Notes: a model not told the origin generated them from the sequence alone. DNA of 64,000 nt from Archangium violaceum (GCF_016887565.1 NZ_CP069396.1:8042001-8106000), one strand, 5' to 3'; positions 32,879 to 43,982 are shown, counted from the first letter of the stretch. Made by a program: numbers and translations.

Positions 32879-34033
32879 TTAGAGACCGAGCTGCTTGGCG
32901 ATGATCTCGTTCATGATCTCACTGGTGCCGCCGCCGATGGGGCCCAGGCGCGCGTCGCGCCAATGTCGCTGGATGTCGTACTCCATCATGTAGCCCGCGC
33001 CGCCATGGAGCTGGAGGCACGCGTCGGCGACCCGGCACGCGGTCTCGGTGGCCACCTTCTTGGCCATGGACGTCTGGGCGATGGCGAACTCGCCGCCCAC
33101 GTGCAGGCGCAGCGCGTGGTAGGTGAGCTGGCGCGCCGCCTCGAACTCCGTGGCCAGTTCGGCGATGCGGTGGCGCACCACCTGGAACTCGTTGAGCGAG
33201 TGGCCGAAGGCCCGCCGCTCGCGCACGTGGGCCATCACCACCTCGAGCATCTCCTCCATGGCGCCCACGGCCCCCAGGGCGAGCGACAGGCGCTCCCACT
33301 GGAAGTTGCCCATGATCTGATAGAAGCCCTGCCCCTCCACCCCACCGAGCAGGTTGGACGCGGGCACCCGACAATCCTCGAGGAAGAGCTCGGCGGTGTC
33401 CGAGGCGCGCCAGCCGAGCTTCTTCAGCTTCCGCCCCACCGAGAAGCCGGGGGTGCCCTTCTCCACCACCAACAGGGACAGGCCCTTGTGTCCGGCGTCC
33501 GGCTGCGTCTTCACCGCCAGGACGAGGAAGTCCGCCCGGACGCCATTGGTGATGTAGGTCTTCGAGCCGTTGACGACGTAGTGGTCCCCGTCGAGGCGGG
33601 CGGTAGTGCGCAGGCCGGCCACGTCGGAGCCCGCGTTGGGCTCGGTGATGCCGAAGGCACCGATCTTCTCCCCCCGGAGGGCGGGGACGAGGAAGCGCCG
33701 CTTCTGGTCCTCGGTGCCGTATTTGTGGAGGGGCCCGGTGGCGATGGTGTGCTGGGCCCCGAGGCTCGCGGCGAGGCCGCCCGAGCCGCAGCGTCCCATC
33801 TCCTCGAGCAGCACCGCCTCGTAGAGCTCGCCGGCGTTGGAGCCCCCGTACTCCTCGGGGTACTTGAGGCCGAGAAAGCCCAGCTCGGCGAAGCGGGTGA
33901 AGAGCTCCCGAGGGAACTCCTCCTTCTCCTCCCACTCCTGGGCGAAGGGCTTCAGCTCCTTGTCGATCACCGCCCGGACCGTGCGGCGGAAGGCCTCGTG
34001 CTCCTCCTGGTACAGCCCATATCCATGCAGCAT
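32879..34033 (-). CDS. Acyl-CoA dehydrogenase (LCAD/IVD-type active site)
   Basis: This 384-residue flavoprotein is of the acyl-CoA dehydrogenase family. FAD-binding FGITEPNAGSDVAG and the YITNG stretch are visible. At the place where medium-chain enzymes carry their catalytic Glu (YEGT), this protein has IGGGTSEIM with Gly. Glu247 in FQWERLS occupies the alternative position used by long-chain and isovaleryl-CoA dehydrogenases. That suggests a branched or long-chain substrate, plausible because myxobacteria make iso-branched fatty acids. Start ATG at 34033. It is divergent from tRNA-Cys. Confidence 0.9.
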   Translation of the reverse strand: MLHGYGLYQEEHEAFRRTVRAVIDKELKPFAQEWEEKEEFPRELFTRFAELGFLGLKYPEEYGGSNAGELYEAVLLEEMGRCGSGGLAASLGAQHTIATGPLHKYGTEDQKRRFLVPALRGEKIGAFGITEPNAGSDVAGLRTTARLDGDHYVVNGSKTYITNGVRADFLVLAVKTQPDAGHKGLSLLVVEKGTPGFSVGRKLKKLGWRASDTAELFLEDCRVPASNLLGGVEGQGFYQIMGNFQWERLSLALGAVGAMEEMLEVVMAHVRERRAFGHSLNEFQVVRHRIAELATEFEAARQLTYHALRLHVGGEFAIAQTSMAKKVATETACRVADACLQLHGGAGYMMEYDIQRHWRDARLGPIGGGTSEIMNEIIAKQLGL

Positions 34034-34120
34034 CGTGACGCCCCTCCAGTGGCAGGACCGCTCGCCCCCGATGCTACCGGGCTACCAGACACGGATGTGC
34101 TCGCCCCCCCTTCTACTGTC

Positions 34121-34149
34121 TTGACCGGGCTGTCTCGGGTTCATATAAG
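34121..34149 (+). promoter_or_regulatory. Sigma-70 promoter of tRNA-Cys
   Basis: TTGACC at 34121-34126 and TATAAG at 34144-34149 are spaced 17 bases apart, ending 18 bases before the tRNA-Cys 5' end. A GC-rich stretch follows, as in stable-RNA promoters. Confidence 0.8.
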
Positions 34150-34167
34150 GCCGTACACGGTTGTCGC

Positions 34168-34239
34168 GGCGCCATAGCCAAGTGGTAAGGCAAAGGTCTG
34201 CAAAACCTTCATTCCCCGGTTCGAATCCGGGTGGCGCCT
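34168..34239 (+). tRNA. tRNA-Cys (anticodon GCA)
   Basis: A 72-base cloverleaf has acceptor GGCGCCA/TGGCGCC, anticodon loop CTGCAAA reading GCA, T loop TTCGAAT and discriminator T. CCA is not encoded. Confidence 0.96.
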
Positions 34240-34246
34240 CAAACAG

Positions 34247-34278
34247 GGCCCGATGTGGACTCCGGTTCACATCGGGCC
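34247..34278 (+). terminator. Intrinsic terminator after tRNA-Cys
   Basis: GGCCCGATGTG (34247-34257) pairs with CACATCGGGCC (34268-34278) over 11 bases around a 10-base loop, then TTCGTGTTT. It begins 8 bases after the tRNA. Confidence 0.85.
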
Positions 34279-34309
34279 TTCGTGTTTCCGGGCTCCGAGC
34301 CGGGACGTG

Positions 34310-35920
34310 ATGCGCCTTGCCGCTCCCGGAAGGCTGGGAGGATGCTCCTCCGCCCCTCCTTCCTGGAGCCGCTGCCTGAGCACCCCCTCCTCGCGTCGAC
34401 TGGTCTCCTCCCTCCTGTCCCTCACCCTGCTCGGCTCGCCGGCCCTGGCGGAAGCGCCGAAGCCCGCGGCGAAGAGCTCGGACACCTCGCGCGCCGAGGC
34501 CTCGCGCCTGACCTCCGCCTTCCTCGGGGACACGCCGCTGCTGAGCGATCTGCAATCCCTCGTGGACGAGGTGGGCGGCCGGGCCACGGGCTCGCCCTCG
34601 AACCTGCGCTCCGTGGACTGGGCACTCGCGCGCTTCCGCGAGGCCGGGGTCGAGGCGCGCAAGGAGCCCTTCCAGATGCCGGGCCTGTGGCTGGAGCGCT
34701 CGGCGTCCGCCTCCGTGCGCGGGACGGGCGTGGGCTTCTCGCCGCGCATCGCGGCCATGCCCTTCTCCACCGCGACGCCCAAGGGAGGCATGACGGCCCC
34801 GCTGCTCGACGCGGGCAAGGGCACTGGGAAGGACTTCCAGTCGCTCGGGGAGAAGGCGAAGGGCGCGTTCCTGCTCGTCGACCAGACGGAGCTGAAGAAC
34901 GTGGACGACCTGTTCCGCGAGTACGCCGAGTCCGCCGAGATCGAACAGCGGGCCTTCGCCGCCGGCGCGGCGGGCGTGGTGTACGTGGGCTCGCGGCCCA
35001 ACAATACCCTCTACCGGCACAACGTGTCGGTGGGGATGAGCAACACGCGGCCCATGATGGTGATGGAGCGTGACGGCGCCCTGCGTGCCCAGCGCCTGCT
35101 GCGCGCGGGCAAGACGCTGACGCTCACGGCGGACATCGACATCCAGTCGGGCCCGGCCTACGAGAGCTACAACGTCATCGGGGAGCTCCGCGGGAGCACG
35201 CGTCCGGACGAGGTGGTGGTGATCGGCGCGCACCTGGACTCGTGGGACCTGGGCACGGGCGCGCTGGACAACGGGGCGAACGTGGCGATGCTCATCGACG
35301 TGGCGCGGCAGATGAAGCGGCTGGGCATCAAGCCGGCGCGCACCCTGCGCTTCGCACTGTGGAACGGCGAGGAGCAGGGCATGTACGGCTCGGCGGGCTA
35401 CGTGAAGACGCACGAGGCCGAGCTGGACAAGCACGTGATGGCGGCCTCGTTCGACATCGGCTGCGGGCGCATCAACGGCTTCTTCACGGGAGGCCGCCCC
35501 GAGCTGCCGCCGCTGGTGGACCGGGCGCTCGAGCCGGTGAAGGGACTGGGCCCCTTCACGCAGGTGGACGCGCCGATCGTGGGCACGGACAACTTCGACT
35601 TCATGCTGCACGGAGTGGCCAACCTGGTGGCCAACCAGGAACCGGCGCTGTACGGGCCGAACTACCACGCGCGCTCGGATGAGATGGACAAGTGCGATCC
35701 GCAGCAGTTGCGGCTCAACGCGGCCATCACGGGGGCACTGACGTACGGCTTCGCGCAGATGGACGCGAAGCTGCCGCGCCAGTCACGCGCCCAGATCGAG
35801 GAGCTGATGCGCACCACGGACCTGGGCCAGCAGATGAAGAATTTCAACGTGTGGGAAGATTGGGCCACCGGGAAGCGCGGGCGGAAGGGAGCCGCCACCA
35901 CGGGCTCCGAGACCCGCTGA
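34310..35920 (+). CDS. Secreted M28-family zinc peptidase
   Basis: This 536-residue exported aminopeptidase or carboxypeptidase belongs to clan MH (M28). I start it at the ATG at 34310; a signal peptide occupies about residues 27-47 (RRLVSSLLSLTLLGSPALA). The metal-binding signatures are GAHLDSWDLGTGALDNGAN, giving His and bridging Asp near residue 290-302, and NGEEQGMYGSAGY with the catalytic Glu. A late NYHARSDEMDK supplies the last His. A protease-associated (PA) domain is likely inserted around residues 180-270 (AAGVVYVG). The start has no good ribosome-binding site, so a slightly different start is possible. Confidence 0.85.
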   Translation: MRLAAPGRLGGCSSAPPSWSRCLSTPSSRRLVSSLLSLTLLGSPALAEAPKPAAKSSDTSRAEASRLTSAFLGDTPLLSDLQSLVDEVGGRATGSPSNLRSVDWALARFREAGVEARKEPFQMPGLWLERSASASVRGTGVGFSPRIAAMPFSTATPKGGMTAPLLDAGKGTGKDFQSLGEKAKGAFLLVDQTELKNVDDLFREYAESAEIEQRAFAAGAAGVVYVGSRPNNTLYRHNVSVGMSNTRPMMVMERDGALRAQRLLRAGKTLTLTADIDIQSGPAYESYNVIGELRGSTRPDEVVVIGAHLDSWDLGTGALDNGANVAMLIDVARQMKRLGIKPARTLRFALWNGEEQGMYGSAGYVKTHEAELDKHVMAASFDIGCGRINGFFTGGRPELPPLVDRALEPVKGLGPFTQVDAPIVGTDNFDFMLHGVANLVANQEPALYGPNYHARSDEMDKCDPQQLRLNAAITGALTYGFAQMDAKLPRQSRAQIEELMRTTDLGQQMKNFNVWEDWATGKRGRKGAATTGSETR

Positions 35921-35989
35921 CGTTCTCCTCGACCGTCCGGTCAGAGGCTGCCTGACCTGACGGACTCGGGATTGCAAGACGTGGGGGGC

Positions 35990-36613
35990 ATGCTGAAATC
36001 TGCACTCATGGCCCCTCGCCGTCCCGAAGATTCCGAGTCCGCCGAGCGAAACTCCCCGTCCGTGGAGGCGGCCTTCCAGGCGGCTCCACCGGAGATGGTG
36101 GCGGAGATTCTCAACGGCGAGCTGCACCTCAGCCCTCGCCCAGCCCGGCCGCACGCCAACGCGTCGACGGGCCTGGGCGCCCTCCTCACCATGCCCTTCA
36201 AGTTCGGCAGGGGAGGTCCGGGAGGGTGGGTCATCCTCGATGAACCGGAACTCCACCTCGGCCGCCGGCCGGACAAGCTCGTGCCGGACATCGCCGGCTG
36301 GCGGCGCGAGCGCCTGCCGCAGGCCATCGGCGGAGACGACGCCCCAGCGCACTACGACCTCGCCCCGGACTGGGTCTGCGAGGTCCTCTCCGAGCGCACG
36401 CGGCGCATCGACAAGGTCCAGAAGATGCGCATCTACGCTCGGGAGGGCGTACGGAACGTGTGGCACGTGGACCCGGTCGCCCGCACCCTCGACATCTTCC
36501 GGATCGAGGGGAGCCACTGGCTGCTCGTCGATTCCTTCGCCGGGGACGAGCGCGTCCGCGCCGAGCCGTTCGATGCAATCGAGCTCGAGCTGGCGCTCGT
36601 CTGGTCGGAGTAG
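35990..36613 (+). CDS. Uma2-family (DUF820) restriction-endonuclease-fold protein
   Basis: This 207-residue protein of the Uma2/DUF820 family has a PD-(D/E)xK nuclease fold. The expected residues are EILNGELHLSP, LVPDIAGW with the metal-binding Asp near residue 100, and CEVLSERTRRID with the E-x-L catalytic pair. Then come RIYAREGVRNVWHVDP and a C-terminal beta part. These proteins are often expanded in myxobacteria and cyanobacteria; their role is not established. I use the ATG at 35990, behind GTGGGGGGC. It is convergent with purL, with a 9-base gap between their stops. Confidence 0.85.
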   Translation: MLKSALMAPRRPEDSESAERNSPSVEAAFQAAPPEMVAEILNGELHLSPRPARPHANASTGLGALLTMPFKFGRGGPGGWVILDEPELHLGRRPDKLVPDIAGWRRERLPQAIGGDDAPAHYDLAPDWVCEVLSERTRRIDKVQKMRIYAREGVRNVWHVDPVARTLDIFRIEGSHWLLVDSFAGDERVRAEPFDAIELELALVWSE

Positions 36614-36622
36614 GGCTACACC

Positions 36623-39600
36623 TCAGCCCAACGCGGCGCGGGCGTTGCGGAACATCCGCATCCAGGGACCGTCCTCGCCCCACTCCGGCGGGCACCAGGA
36701 GTACTGCACGCTGCGGCTCACGCGCTCCGGGTGCGGCATCATGATGGTGACGCGCCCGTCCCGCGACGTCATGCCCGCGATTCCGTGCGGCGAGCCGTTC
36801 GGGTTCGCCGGGTACGTCTCCGTCACCCGCCCGTGGTTGTCCACGAAGCGCACCGGCACCACGCCCAGCCCGTTCACCCGTGCGGCATCCTCGGCGCTGG
36901 CGAACTCCGCCCTCCCCTCTCCGTGCGACGACGCGATGAGGATGCGGCTGCCCGCCATGCCCTTGAAGAACAGCGACGGGCTCTCCGCCACCTCCACCTG
37001 CACCAGCCGCGCCTCGAACTGCTCCGAGGCGTTGCGCACGAAGTGCGGGAAGTGCTCGGCTCCCGGGATGAGGTCGCGCAGCTGCGACATCATCTGGCAG
37101 CCGTTGCAGATGCCCAGGGCGAAGGTGCCCGAGCGCGCGAAGAACGCGGCGAACTCGTCCCGAGCCCGCGCGTTGAACAGAATCGACCGGGCCCAGCCGC
37201 CGCCCGCGCCCAGCACGTCGCCGTAGGAGAAGCCTCCGCAGGCCGCGACGCCCGTGAAGTCCTTCAACGACACCCGCCCCGCGAGGATGTCGCTCATGTG
37301 CACGTCCACCGCGTTGAAGCCCGCGCGAATGAACGCCCGCGCCATCTCGAGCTGGCTGTTCACCCCCTGCTCCCGCAGGATGACCACCCGGGGCTTCACG
37401 CCCTTGGCGATGTACGGCGCCGCCACGTCCTCCGTCGGATCGAATGTGAGCCGGGGCGACAGGCCGGGGTCGCGCGGGTCGCACTTCGCGGCGTACTCCT
37501 CGTCGGCGCAGCGCGGGTTGTCGCGCAGCTTCTGCATCTCGTAGCTGACGCGCGACCACACCTTGCGCAGCGCCACCGTGTCCTCCTCCAGGAGGACCGT
37601 CCCGCCGTGGCGCACCTGCACCGTCAGCTCCGCCCGGGGCCGGCCGAGCTCCTGGTACGCGGAGCCCAAACCATGCTTCGTCAGCACATCGCGCACGCGC
37701 GACAGATTCGTGGACTGCACCTGCAGCACCGCGCCGAGCTCCTCGTTGAAGAGCGCCGCGACGGCATCCGAGCCCAGCGCGGTCACGTCCACCTCGAAGC
37801 CGCAGTGGCCCGCGAAGGCCATCTCCACCAGCGAGGTGAGGAGGCCACCGTCCGAGCGGTCATGGTAGGCCAGCAGCAGCCCCTCCTCGTTGAGCACCTG
37901 CATCGCGGAGAAGAAGCCCTTGAGCAGCTCGGGGCTCTCCACGTCCGGGCAGCGCGGGCCCACCTGGGACCAGGTCTGCGCCAGCACCGAACCACCCAGC
38001 CGCTGCTTGCCGCCCGCGAGGTCCACGAACACCAGCCGCGTGTCCGAGTCCAGCTCGCGCAGCTGCGGCGTGAGCGACCTGCGCACGTCGAGCACCGGCG
38101 CGAAGGCCGACACGATGAGCGACAGCGGAGAGACGACCGCCTTCCGGGCCCCCTTCTCCTCCCACACCGTGCGCATGGACATGGAGTCCTTGCCCACCGG
38201 GATGGTGAGGCCCAGCGCGGGGCACAGCTCCATGCCCACCGCCTTGACCGCGGCGTACAGGTTGGCGTCCTCGCCCGGGCTGCCGGCGGCGGCCATCCAG
38301 TTCGCGGACAGCTTCACGTCCCCCAGCTTCCCGATGCGCGCCGAGGCGATGTTCGTCACGGCCTCGGCCACCGCCATGCGCGCCGAGGCGGCCGAGTCGA
38401 GGAGCGCCACCGGCGTGCGCTCGCCCATGGACATGGCCTCGCCCGTGTAGCCCGCGTGCGCCGACAGCGTCACCGCGCAGTCCGCCACCGGTACCTGCCA
38501 CGGGCCCACCATCTGGTCCCTCGCCGTCAGGCCCGACACCGTCCGGTCACCGATGGTGATCAGGAACCCCTTGTCCGCCACCGTCGGGTGCCCGAGCACC
38601 CGCGTCAGCAGCTCCTTCACCGGCGCGTCCAGCTTCAGCTCGGCGTGCGTCAGCGGGCGCGACTTCACGTCCCGGTGCATGCGCGGCGGCTTGCCGAACA
38701 GCACGTCCATCGGGATGTCGATGGGCGCGTTGCCGAACCGCTGGTCCGTCAGCTTCAGCACCTGCTCCTCGGTGGCCTCGCCCAGCACCGCGAAGGGCGC
38801 ACGCTCGCGCTCGCACAGGGCCTGGAAGCGCGGCAGGTCCTCCGGCGCGATGGCCAGCACGTAGCGCTCCTGCGCCTCGTTGCACCAGATCTCCACCGGC
38901 GCCATGCCGGGCTCGGCGTTCGGCACCTCGCGCAGCTCGAAGCGCCCACCCAGGTCGTTGTCGTGGATCAGCTCCGGCACCGCGTTGGACAGGCCGCCCG
39001 CGCCCACGTCGTGGATGGAGCGGATGGGGTTGGCCTCGCCCTGGGCCCAGCACCGGTCGATGACCTCCTGGCAGCGCCGCTCCATCTCCGGGTTGTCGCG
39101 CTGCACCGAGGCGAAATCGAGGTCCGCCGCGCTCGCGCCCTGCGCCATCGAGGACGCCGCGCCACCGCCCAGGCCGATGAGCATCGCCGGGCCACCCAGC
39201 ACGACGATCTTGTCCCCCGGCTGGAGCTGCCCCTTCTGCACGTGCTGGGCCCGGATGTTGCCCAGGCCACCGGCGATCATGATCGGCTTGTGGTAGCCGC
39301 GCACCTCGGGGCCCTCGGGGGTGGGCACCTGCAGCTCGAAGCTGCGGAAGTAGCCGCACAGGTTGGGCCGGCCGAACTCGTTGTTGAAGGCGGCGCCGCC
39401 CAGCGGGCCGTCGATCATGATGTCGAGCGCCGACACGATGCGCTCCGGTTTTCCGTAGGGCTGCTCCCAGGGCTGCTCGTAGCCGGGGATGCGCAGGTTC
39501 GACACGGAGAACCCGCTCAGGCCCGCCTTGGGCTTGGCACCCCGGCCCGTGGCGCCCTCGTCACGAATCTCTCCGCCCGCCCCCGTCGAGGCGCCCGGGT

Positions 39601-40519
39601 GCGGCGAGATGGCGGTGGGATGGTTGTGCGTCTCCACCTTCATCAGGATGTGCGCGGGCTCGCGGTGGAAGCGGTACTCGCCGCTGGCCGCGTCCGGGAA
39701 GAGGCGCTCCACCTCGAAGCCCTCCATCACCGCGGCGTTGTCCTTGTACGCCGACAGCACGCCCTCCTTGTTGGCCGCGTACGTGTTCTTGATGGACTGG
39801 AAGAGCGAGCGCTCCTGCTCCACCCCGTCGATGGTCCACGAAGCGTTGAAGATCTTGTGCCGGCAGTGCTCGCTGTTGGCCTGCGCGAACATCATCAGCT
39901 CGACGTCGGTGGGGTTGCGCTTCAGCCCCGTGAAGCGCGTCACCAGGTAGTCGATCTCATCCTCGGCCAGGGCCAGGCCCAGCTCGCGGTTCGCGGTGGC
40001 GAGCGCGGCCCGGCCTCCGCCCAGCACATCCACCGTGGTGAGCGGCCGGGGCGTGTGCTCGGCGAAGAGGATGGCGGCGTCCTCCTCGCGCCCCACCACC
40101 GCCTGCGTCATCCGGTCGTGCAGCACCGGTTGTACGCGGGCGAGCTGCCCGGGGCTCAGGGCCTTGCCGGCTCCGTCGGCGACCCACCAGGCGATGCCTC
40201 GCTCGATGCGCCGCACGCCGCGCAGGCCGCAGTTCTGGAAGATGTCCGTGGCCTTCGAGGACCAGGGCGAGATGGTGCCGGGGCGCGGGATGACGAGCTG
40301 CAGGCTGCCGCGCCGCTCGCCCCGGGCCAGCCGGGGGCCGTACTCCAGCAGCCGGTCCATCAAGGTCCGCTCGGACTCCGTGAGGGCCGTCGCGACGTCG
40401 ACGAAGTGCACGAACTCCGCGTAGACGGAGGCCACGGTCGGCTCCAGCTCACGGCAGCGAGCGAGCAACTTGGCCAGACGGAACTCGGAGAGGGCGGGGG
40501 CGCCACGCAGGGTGAGCAT
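36623..40519 (-). CDS. purL: Phosphoribosylformylglycinamidine synthase (large PurL)
   Basis: This 1298-residue single-chain FGAM synthase carries out the fourth step of purine biosynthesis, turning FGAR plus glutamine into FGAM with ATP. It combines an N-terminal PurS-like part, the central synthetase ([53 protein letters not shown]), and a C-terminal glutaminase with nucleophile Cys in [18 protein letters not shown] near residue 1140. Many other bacteria instead use three separate proteins; the fused form is the gammaproteobacterial/eukaryotic type. Start ATG at 40519, preceded by GGGGAGATTCC; ATATAA about 40 bases upstream may be part of a promoter. Confidence 0.97.
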   Translation of the reverse strand: MLTLRGAPALSEFRLAKLLARCRELEPTVASVYAEFVHFVDVATALTESERTLMDRLLEYGPRLARGERRGSLQLVIPRPGTISPWSSKATDIFQNCGLRGVRRIERGIAWWVADGAGKALSPGQLARVQPVLHDRMTQAVVGREEDAAILFAEHTPRPLTTVDVLGGGRAALATANRELGLALAEDEIDYLVTRFTGLKRNPTDVELMMFAQANSEHCRHKIFNASWTIDGVEQERSLFQSIKNTYAANKEGVLSAYKDNAAVMEGFEVERLFPDAASGEYRFHREPAHILMKVETHNHPTAISPHPGASTGAGGEIRDEGATGRGAKPKAGLSGFSVSNLRIPGYEQPWEQPYGKPERIVSALDIMIDGPLGGAAFNNEFGRPNLCGYFRSFELQVPTPEGPEVRGYHKPIMIAGGLGNIRAQHVQKGQLQPGDKIVVLGGPAMLIGLGGGAASSMAQGASAADLDFASVQRDNPEMERRCQEVIDRCWAQGEANPIRSIHDVGAGGLSNAVPELIHDNDLGGRFELREVPNAEPGMAPVEIWCNEAQERYVLAIAPEDLPRFQALCERERAPFAVLGEATEEQVLKLTDQRFGNAPIDIPMDVLFGKPPRMHRDVKSRPLTHAELKLDAPVKELLTRVLGHPTVADKGFLITIGDRTVSGLTARDQMVGPWQVPVADCAVTLSAHAGYTGEAMSMGERTPVALLDSAASARMAVAEAVTNIASARIGKLGDVKLSANWMAAAGSPGEDANLYAAVKAVGMELCPALGLTIPVGKDSMSMRTVWEEKGARKAVVSPLSLIVSAFAPVLDVRRSLTPQLRELDSDTRLVFVDLAGGKQRLGGSVLAQTWSQVGPRCPDVESPELLKGFFSAMQVLNEEGLLLAYHDRSDGGLLTSLVEMAFAGHCGFEVDVTALGSDAVAALFNEELGAVLQVQSTNLSRVRDVLTKHGLGSAYQELGRPRAELTVQVRHGGTVLLEEDTVALRKVWSRVSYEMQKLRDNPRCADEEYAAKCDPRDPGLSPRLTFDPTEDVAAPYIAKGVKPRVVILREQGVNSQLEMARAFIRAGFNAVDVHMSDILAGRVSLKDFTGVAACGGFSYGDVLGAGGGWARSILFNARARDEFAAFFARSGTFALGICNGCQMMSQLRDLIPGAEHFPHFVRNASEQFEARLVQVEVAESPSLFFKGMAGSRILIASSHGEGRAEFASAEDAARVNGLGVVPVRFVDNHGRVTETYPANPNGSPHGIAGMTSRDGRVTIMMPHPERVSRSVQYSWCPPEWGEDGPWMRMFRNARAALG

Positions 40520-40730
40520 GGAATCTCGGGGAGAGGGGTCCGGAAAGGTGCGTGCGTCATATAACCGGAGCCCTCGTCCTGCATCCGAAGAGATCATGTC
40601 GGGCCGCCCTCTCATGGATGGAGAGGCCGCGACTCCCGGAAAACCAGAGGGGCCCTCCCCCGCTCCCCCGTGAGCCGGGCGAACGGGAAAAGGCCCCCTG
40701 TGCGGCCGCGAAAGGCGCGCTTCTGCTGGC

Positions 40731-41567
40731 TCAGTGGCGGCGGAAGTTCCCGCTGCCGTTGAGACTCACGTCGCGCACCGAGGCATTGCCCCACAGGTCC
40801 ACGCCGCCGGAGCCGTCGATGCGCACCGCCACGCTGCCGTCCTGGACGGTGGCGCTCACCCCTCCGGAGCCGGACACGCGCAGCTCCGCGTTCGAGCTGG
40901 TGAAGCCCCGGGCATCGACATCCCCACTGGCGCGCGCCTGGGCCACCAGCTGCGGCGCCTGGCCCGTGAGGTGGATGTCGCCGGACCCGTCGCAGATCGC
41001 CTCCAGCCGCTTCGCCGAGCCGTCATAGGTGATGGAGCCGGAGCCCCCGAGCTCCAGGCTCACGCCCTCCAGCATCTGGGCCTCGGGAGTGCAGAGCGTC
41101 ATGTCCCCGGAGCCCGACAGGTTCGCGGTGAGGCTGCTCGCCGGCCCGCAGTAGCGCACCGAGCCCGAGCCATCGAGCACGAAGGTGAGCGCGTTGGCCT
41201 GGGTGACGCCCTCGACGAGGAGATCGCCGGAGCCATCGTTCCTCGCGCCCAGGAAGCGCGGCAGCGTCGCCACCACGCGGCCCTCGCCCGAGAAGGACAG
41301 GTTCGCCGAATCCTCGATGATGAGCGCCTCCCCTTGGACGCGGGCGGTCACGTAGCGCTGCAGGTTCTCGTCCAGGGTGAGGGAGACGGAGCTGGAATCG
41401 GCCTCGCGCACCACCACGTCCAGGGAGGTGTGATTCTCCACCCTGGTGAAAATCGAGGAGACCTCCCGTGATTCGGTGACCTTGCGGCCGTTCCCCTGCT
41501 CCATGAACAGCCCGCAGGCGGGCAGGAACATCAGCACGGCCACTCCCACACCCAGGCTCTTCCACAT
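40731..41567 (-). CDS. DUF2807 (GIN-domain) lipoprotein
   Basis: This 278-residue lipoprotein has lipobox LPAC with Cys18. It then has the repeating beta-helix pattern of the putative auto-transporter adhesin head GIN domain (DUF2807). Repeats end in short SGSGD/GSGS-type turns, as in [68 protein letters not shown] and [10 protein letters not shown]. At least seven such turns are visible at about 17-25 residue spacing. Its role is unknown; proteins like this are attached to the envelope. It faces away from the molybdopterin oxidoreductase gene, so the 186-base gap holds divergent promoters. Confidence 0.88.
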   Translation of the reverse strand: MWKSLGVGVAVLMFLPACGLFMEQGNGRKVTESREVSSIFTRVENHTSLDVVVREADSSSVSLTLDENLQRYVTARVQGEALIIEDSANLSFSGEGRVVATLPRFLGARNDGSGDLLVEGVTQANALTFVLDGSGSVRYCGPASSLTANLSGSGDMTLCTPEAQMLEGVSLELGGSGSITYDGSAKRLEAICDGSGDIHLTGQAPQLVAQARASGDVDARGFTSSNAELRVSGSGGVSATVQDGSVAVRIDGSGGVDLWGNASVRDVSLNGSGNFRRH

Positions 41568-41753
41568 GCTGCGCCTCCACGAAAGGACGCCAGCCCACCA
41601 GGCCGCGTCGCGTTACCTGCCCCCTGGAACACCGACCCGGCGTAAAACTGTCACCCTCTGGTTGCGTTTCCGGGGAGCACCCCCCTCCGCGTCCGGATGT
41701 GGTTGAATGCCACCGCCTTCAATACCGCCGCCCGTGGTCCCTAGAGGCTCCTG

Positions 41754-43982
41754 ATGAGCAAACCCGCCGTGCCATCCGAGCTGCACTTCCGCACCTGCAA
41801 CCTCTGCGAGGCCATGTGCGGCATCCAGATCGAGACGTCCCAGGGCCGGATCACCTCCATCCGGGGCGACGAGGAGGATCCGTTCAGCAAGGGCCACATC
41901 TGTCCCAAGGCGGTCGCGCTGCAGGATCTCCACGAGGACCCCGACCGGCTGCGTCACCCGGTCCGGCGCACCGCCACCGGTTGGGAGCCCATCTCCTGGG
42001 AGGAGGCGCTGGACGAGACCGCGCGGCGCTTCCACGCCATCCAGCGGGAGCACGGCAAGGACGCCCTGGGGGTGTACGTGGGCAACCCCACCGTGCACGA
42101 CCACGGCGCGATGATGTTCCTGCCGTTCCTCCTGAGGGCGCTGCGCACGAGGAACAAGTTCTCGGCCTCGTCGGTGGACCAGCTGCCCCACCAGCTCGCC
42201 GCGTTCCTGATGTTCGGGCACCAGTTCCTCATCCCCATCCCGGACATCGACCACACGCGCTACATGCTCATCCTCGGGGCCAACCCGCTGGCCTCCAACG
42301 GAAGCCTGATGAGCGCGCCGGGCGTGCGCGACCGGCTCAAGGCCATCCAGAAGCGCGGGGGCCGGGTGGTGGTGGTGGACCCCCGGAAGACGGAGACCGC
42401 CGGCATCGCGGACGAGCACCTCTTCATCCGCCCCGGCACCGACGCCCTGTGGCTCTTCTCCCTGCTGCACGTGCTGTTGGAGGAGGCGGGCCCGAAGCTC
42501 GGACGGCTCGCGGAGCTCTCCGACGGACTGGCCTCCATCCGCGAGCTGGCGCGCGACTTCACCCCCGAGCGCGCCGCGCCCCACACCGGCGTGCCGGCGG
42601 ACACCACCCGGCGGATCGCCCGCGAGCTGTCCGCCTCGGAGTCCGCCGTCTGCTACGGCCGCGTCGGCGTCTCCACGCAGGCCTTCGGCGCGATGTGCCA
42701 GTGGCTCATCAACCTCATCAACATCGTGACGGGGAACTTCGACCGCCAGGGAGGCGCCCTCTTCACCCGGCCGGCCTTCGACGTCGTGGGCGGGCCGCGC
42801 GCCATGTCCATGAACCGCGGCGGCTTCGCCCGCTTCAGGAGCCGGGTGCGCGCGCTGCCCGAGTTCGCCGGTGAGCTGCCGGTGTCCGCGCTCGGCGAGG
42901 AGATCCTCACCGACGGCCCCGGGCGCATCCGCGCGATGCTCACCTCCGCGGGCAACCCGGTGGTGTCCACGCCCAACGGACGGCAGCTCGACAAGGCGCT
43001 CGCGTCGCTGGACTTCATGGTGTGCATCGACCCGTACATCAACGAGACGACGCGGCACGCGCACCTCATCCTCCCCCCCACCACGCACCTGGAGCGGAGC
43101 CACTACGACATCGCGTTCCACGCGCTGGCGGTGCGCAACACGACGAAGTACTCGCCGCCGCTCTTCACGCCCGGCCCGGACTCGCGCCACGACTGGGAGA
43201 TCTTCCTGGAGCTGAAGCACCGCCTGGAGACGCTCCGGGGCGCGCCCCGCGTGCGCGGCGAGTTGACGTACCGCGCGCTCAAGGCGCTCGGCCCCGACGG
43301 CATCCTGGACCTGGGACTGCGCGCGGGCCCGTACGGCATGAAGCTCCGCCCCTTGCGCAAGGGCCTGAGCCTCGCGAGCCTGAAGGCGAAGCCGCACGGG
43401 GTGGACCTGGGGCCCCTGAAGCCGAGCCTGCCCGGGCGGCTGGCCACGAAGGATCGCCGCATCCACCTCGCCCCGGACGTGCTGGTGGCGGACGTGCACC
43501 GGCTGCGCCGCACCTTCCTGGAAGCAGAGCGGGCCCCCGAGGAGGGGGAGCTGCTGCTCATCGGGCGGCGCCACCTGCGGGACAACAACTCCTGGCTGCA
43601 CAACGTGCCCCGTCTCATCAAGGGCAAGCCCCGGTGCACGCTGATGGTGCACCCGGAGGATGCCCGGCGGCTGGGACTGAGCGAGGGCGAGGAGGCTGTG
43701 ATCACTTCCCGGGTTGGGGAGGTCCAAGCTCCCGTGAACGTGACGGAAGAAGTCATGCCCGGAGTGGTGAGCCTGCCCCACGGCTACGGGCATGGGCGCG
43801 AGGGTGTGCGGCTCCGGGTCGCCGGAGAGCACGCGGGCGTGAGCATCAACGATCTCACGGACGATCGCGCCCTCGATGCCATCAGCGGCAATGCCGCATT
43901 CAGTGGAGTCCAGGTGCGTGTCCGGCCAGCGGCACGGGCGGCGCGCACGGATGAACAACTCGAGCAGTCTGCGACAGGATGA
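41754..43982 (+). CDS. Molybdopterin-dependent oxidoreductase (MopB family)
   Basis: This 742-residue molybdenum/tungsten enzyme is of the formate dehydrogenase/nitrate reductase superfamily. The N-terminal [4Fe-4S] site has Cys15, Cys18, Cys22 and Cys50 (TCNLCEAMCG...GHICPK). The bis-MGD-binding regions include LGANPLASNGS, VVDPRKTETA and ending VSLPHGYGHGREG in the C-terminal domain. No Tat signal is seen, so it probably is cytoplasmic. The substrate is not evident. A GST-like gene follows 10 bases later. Confidence 0.9.
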   Translation: MSKPAVPSELHFRTCNLCEAMCGIQIETSQGRITSIRGDEEDPFSKGHICPKAVALQDLHEDPDRLRHPVRRTATGWEPISWEEALDETARRFHAIQREHGKDALGVYVGNPTVHDHGAMMFLPFLLRALRTRNKFSASSVDQLPHQLAAFLMFGHQFLIPIPDIDHTRYMLILGANPLASNGSLMSAPGVRDRLKAIQKRGGRVVVVDPRKTETAGIADEHLFIRPGTDALWLFSLLHVLLEEAGPKLGRLAELSDGLASIRELARDFTPERAAPHTGVPADTTRRIARELSASESAVCYGRVGVSTQAFGAMCQWLINLINIVTGNFDRQGGALFTRPAFDVVGGPRAMSMNRGGFARFRSRVRALPEFAGELPVSALGEEILTDGPGRIRAMLTSAGNPVVSTPNGRQLDKALASLDFMVCIDPYINETTRHAHLILPPTTHLERSHYDIAFHALAVRNTTKYSPPLFTPGPDSRHDWEIFLELKHRLETLRGAPRVRGELTYRALKALGPDGILDLGLRAGPYGMKLRPLRKGLSLASLKAKPHGVDLGPLKPSLPGRLATKDRRIHLAPDVLVADVHRLRRTFLEAERAPEEGELLLIGRRHLRDNNSWLHNVPRLIKGKPRCTLMVHPEDARRLGLSEGEEAVITSRVGEVQAPVNVTEEVMPGVVSLPHGYGHGREGVRLRVAGEHAGVSINDLTDDRALDAISGNAAFSGVQVRVRPAARAARTDEQLEQSATG

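Noticed and set aside
36731-40564. 1277-codon open frame opposite purL
   Set aside because: Shadow of a certain gene caused by third-position GC bias.
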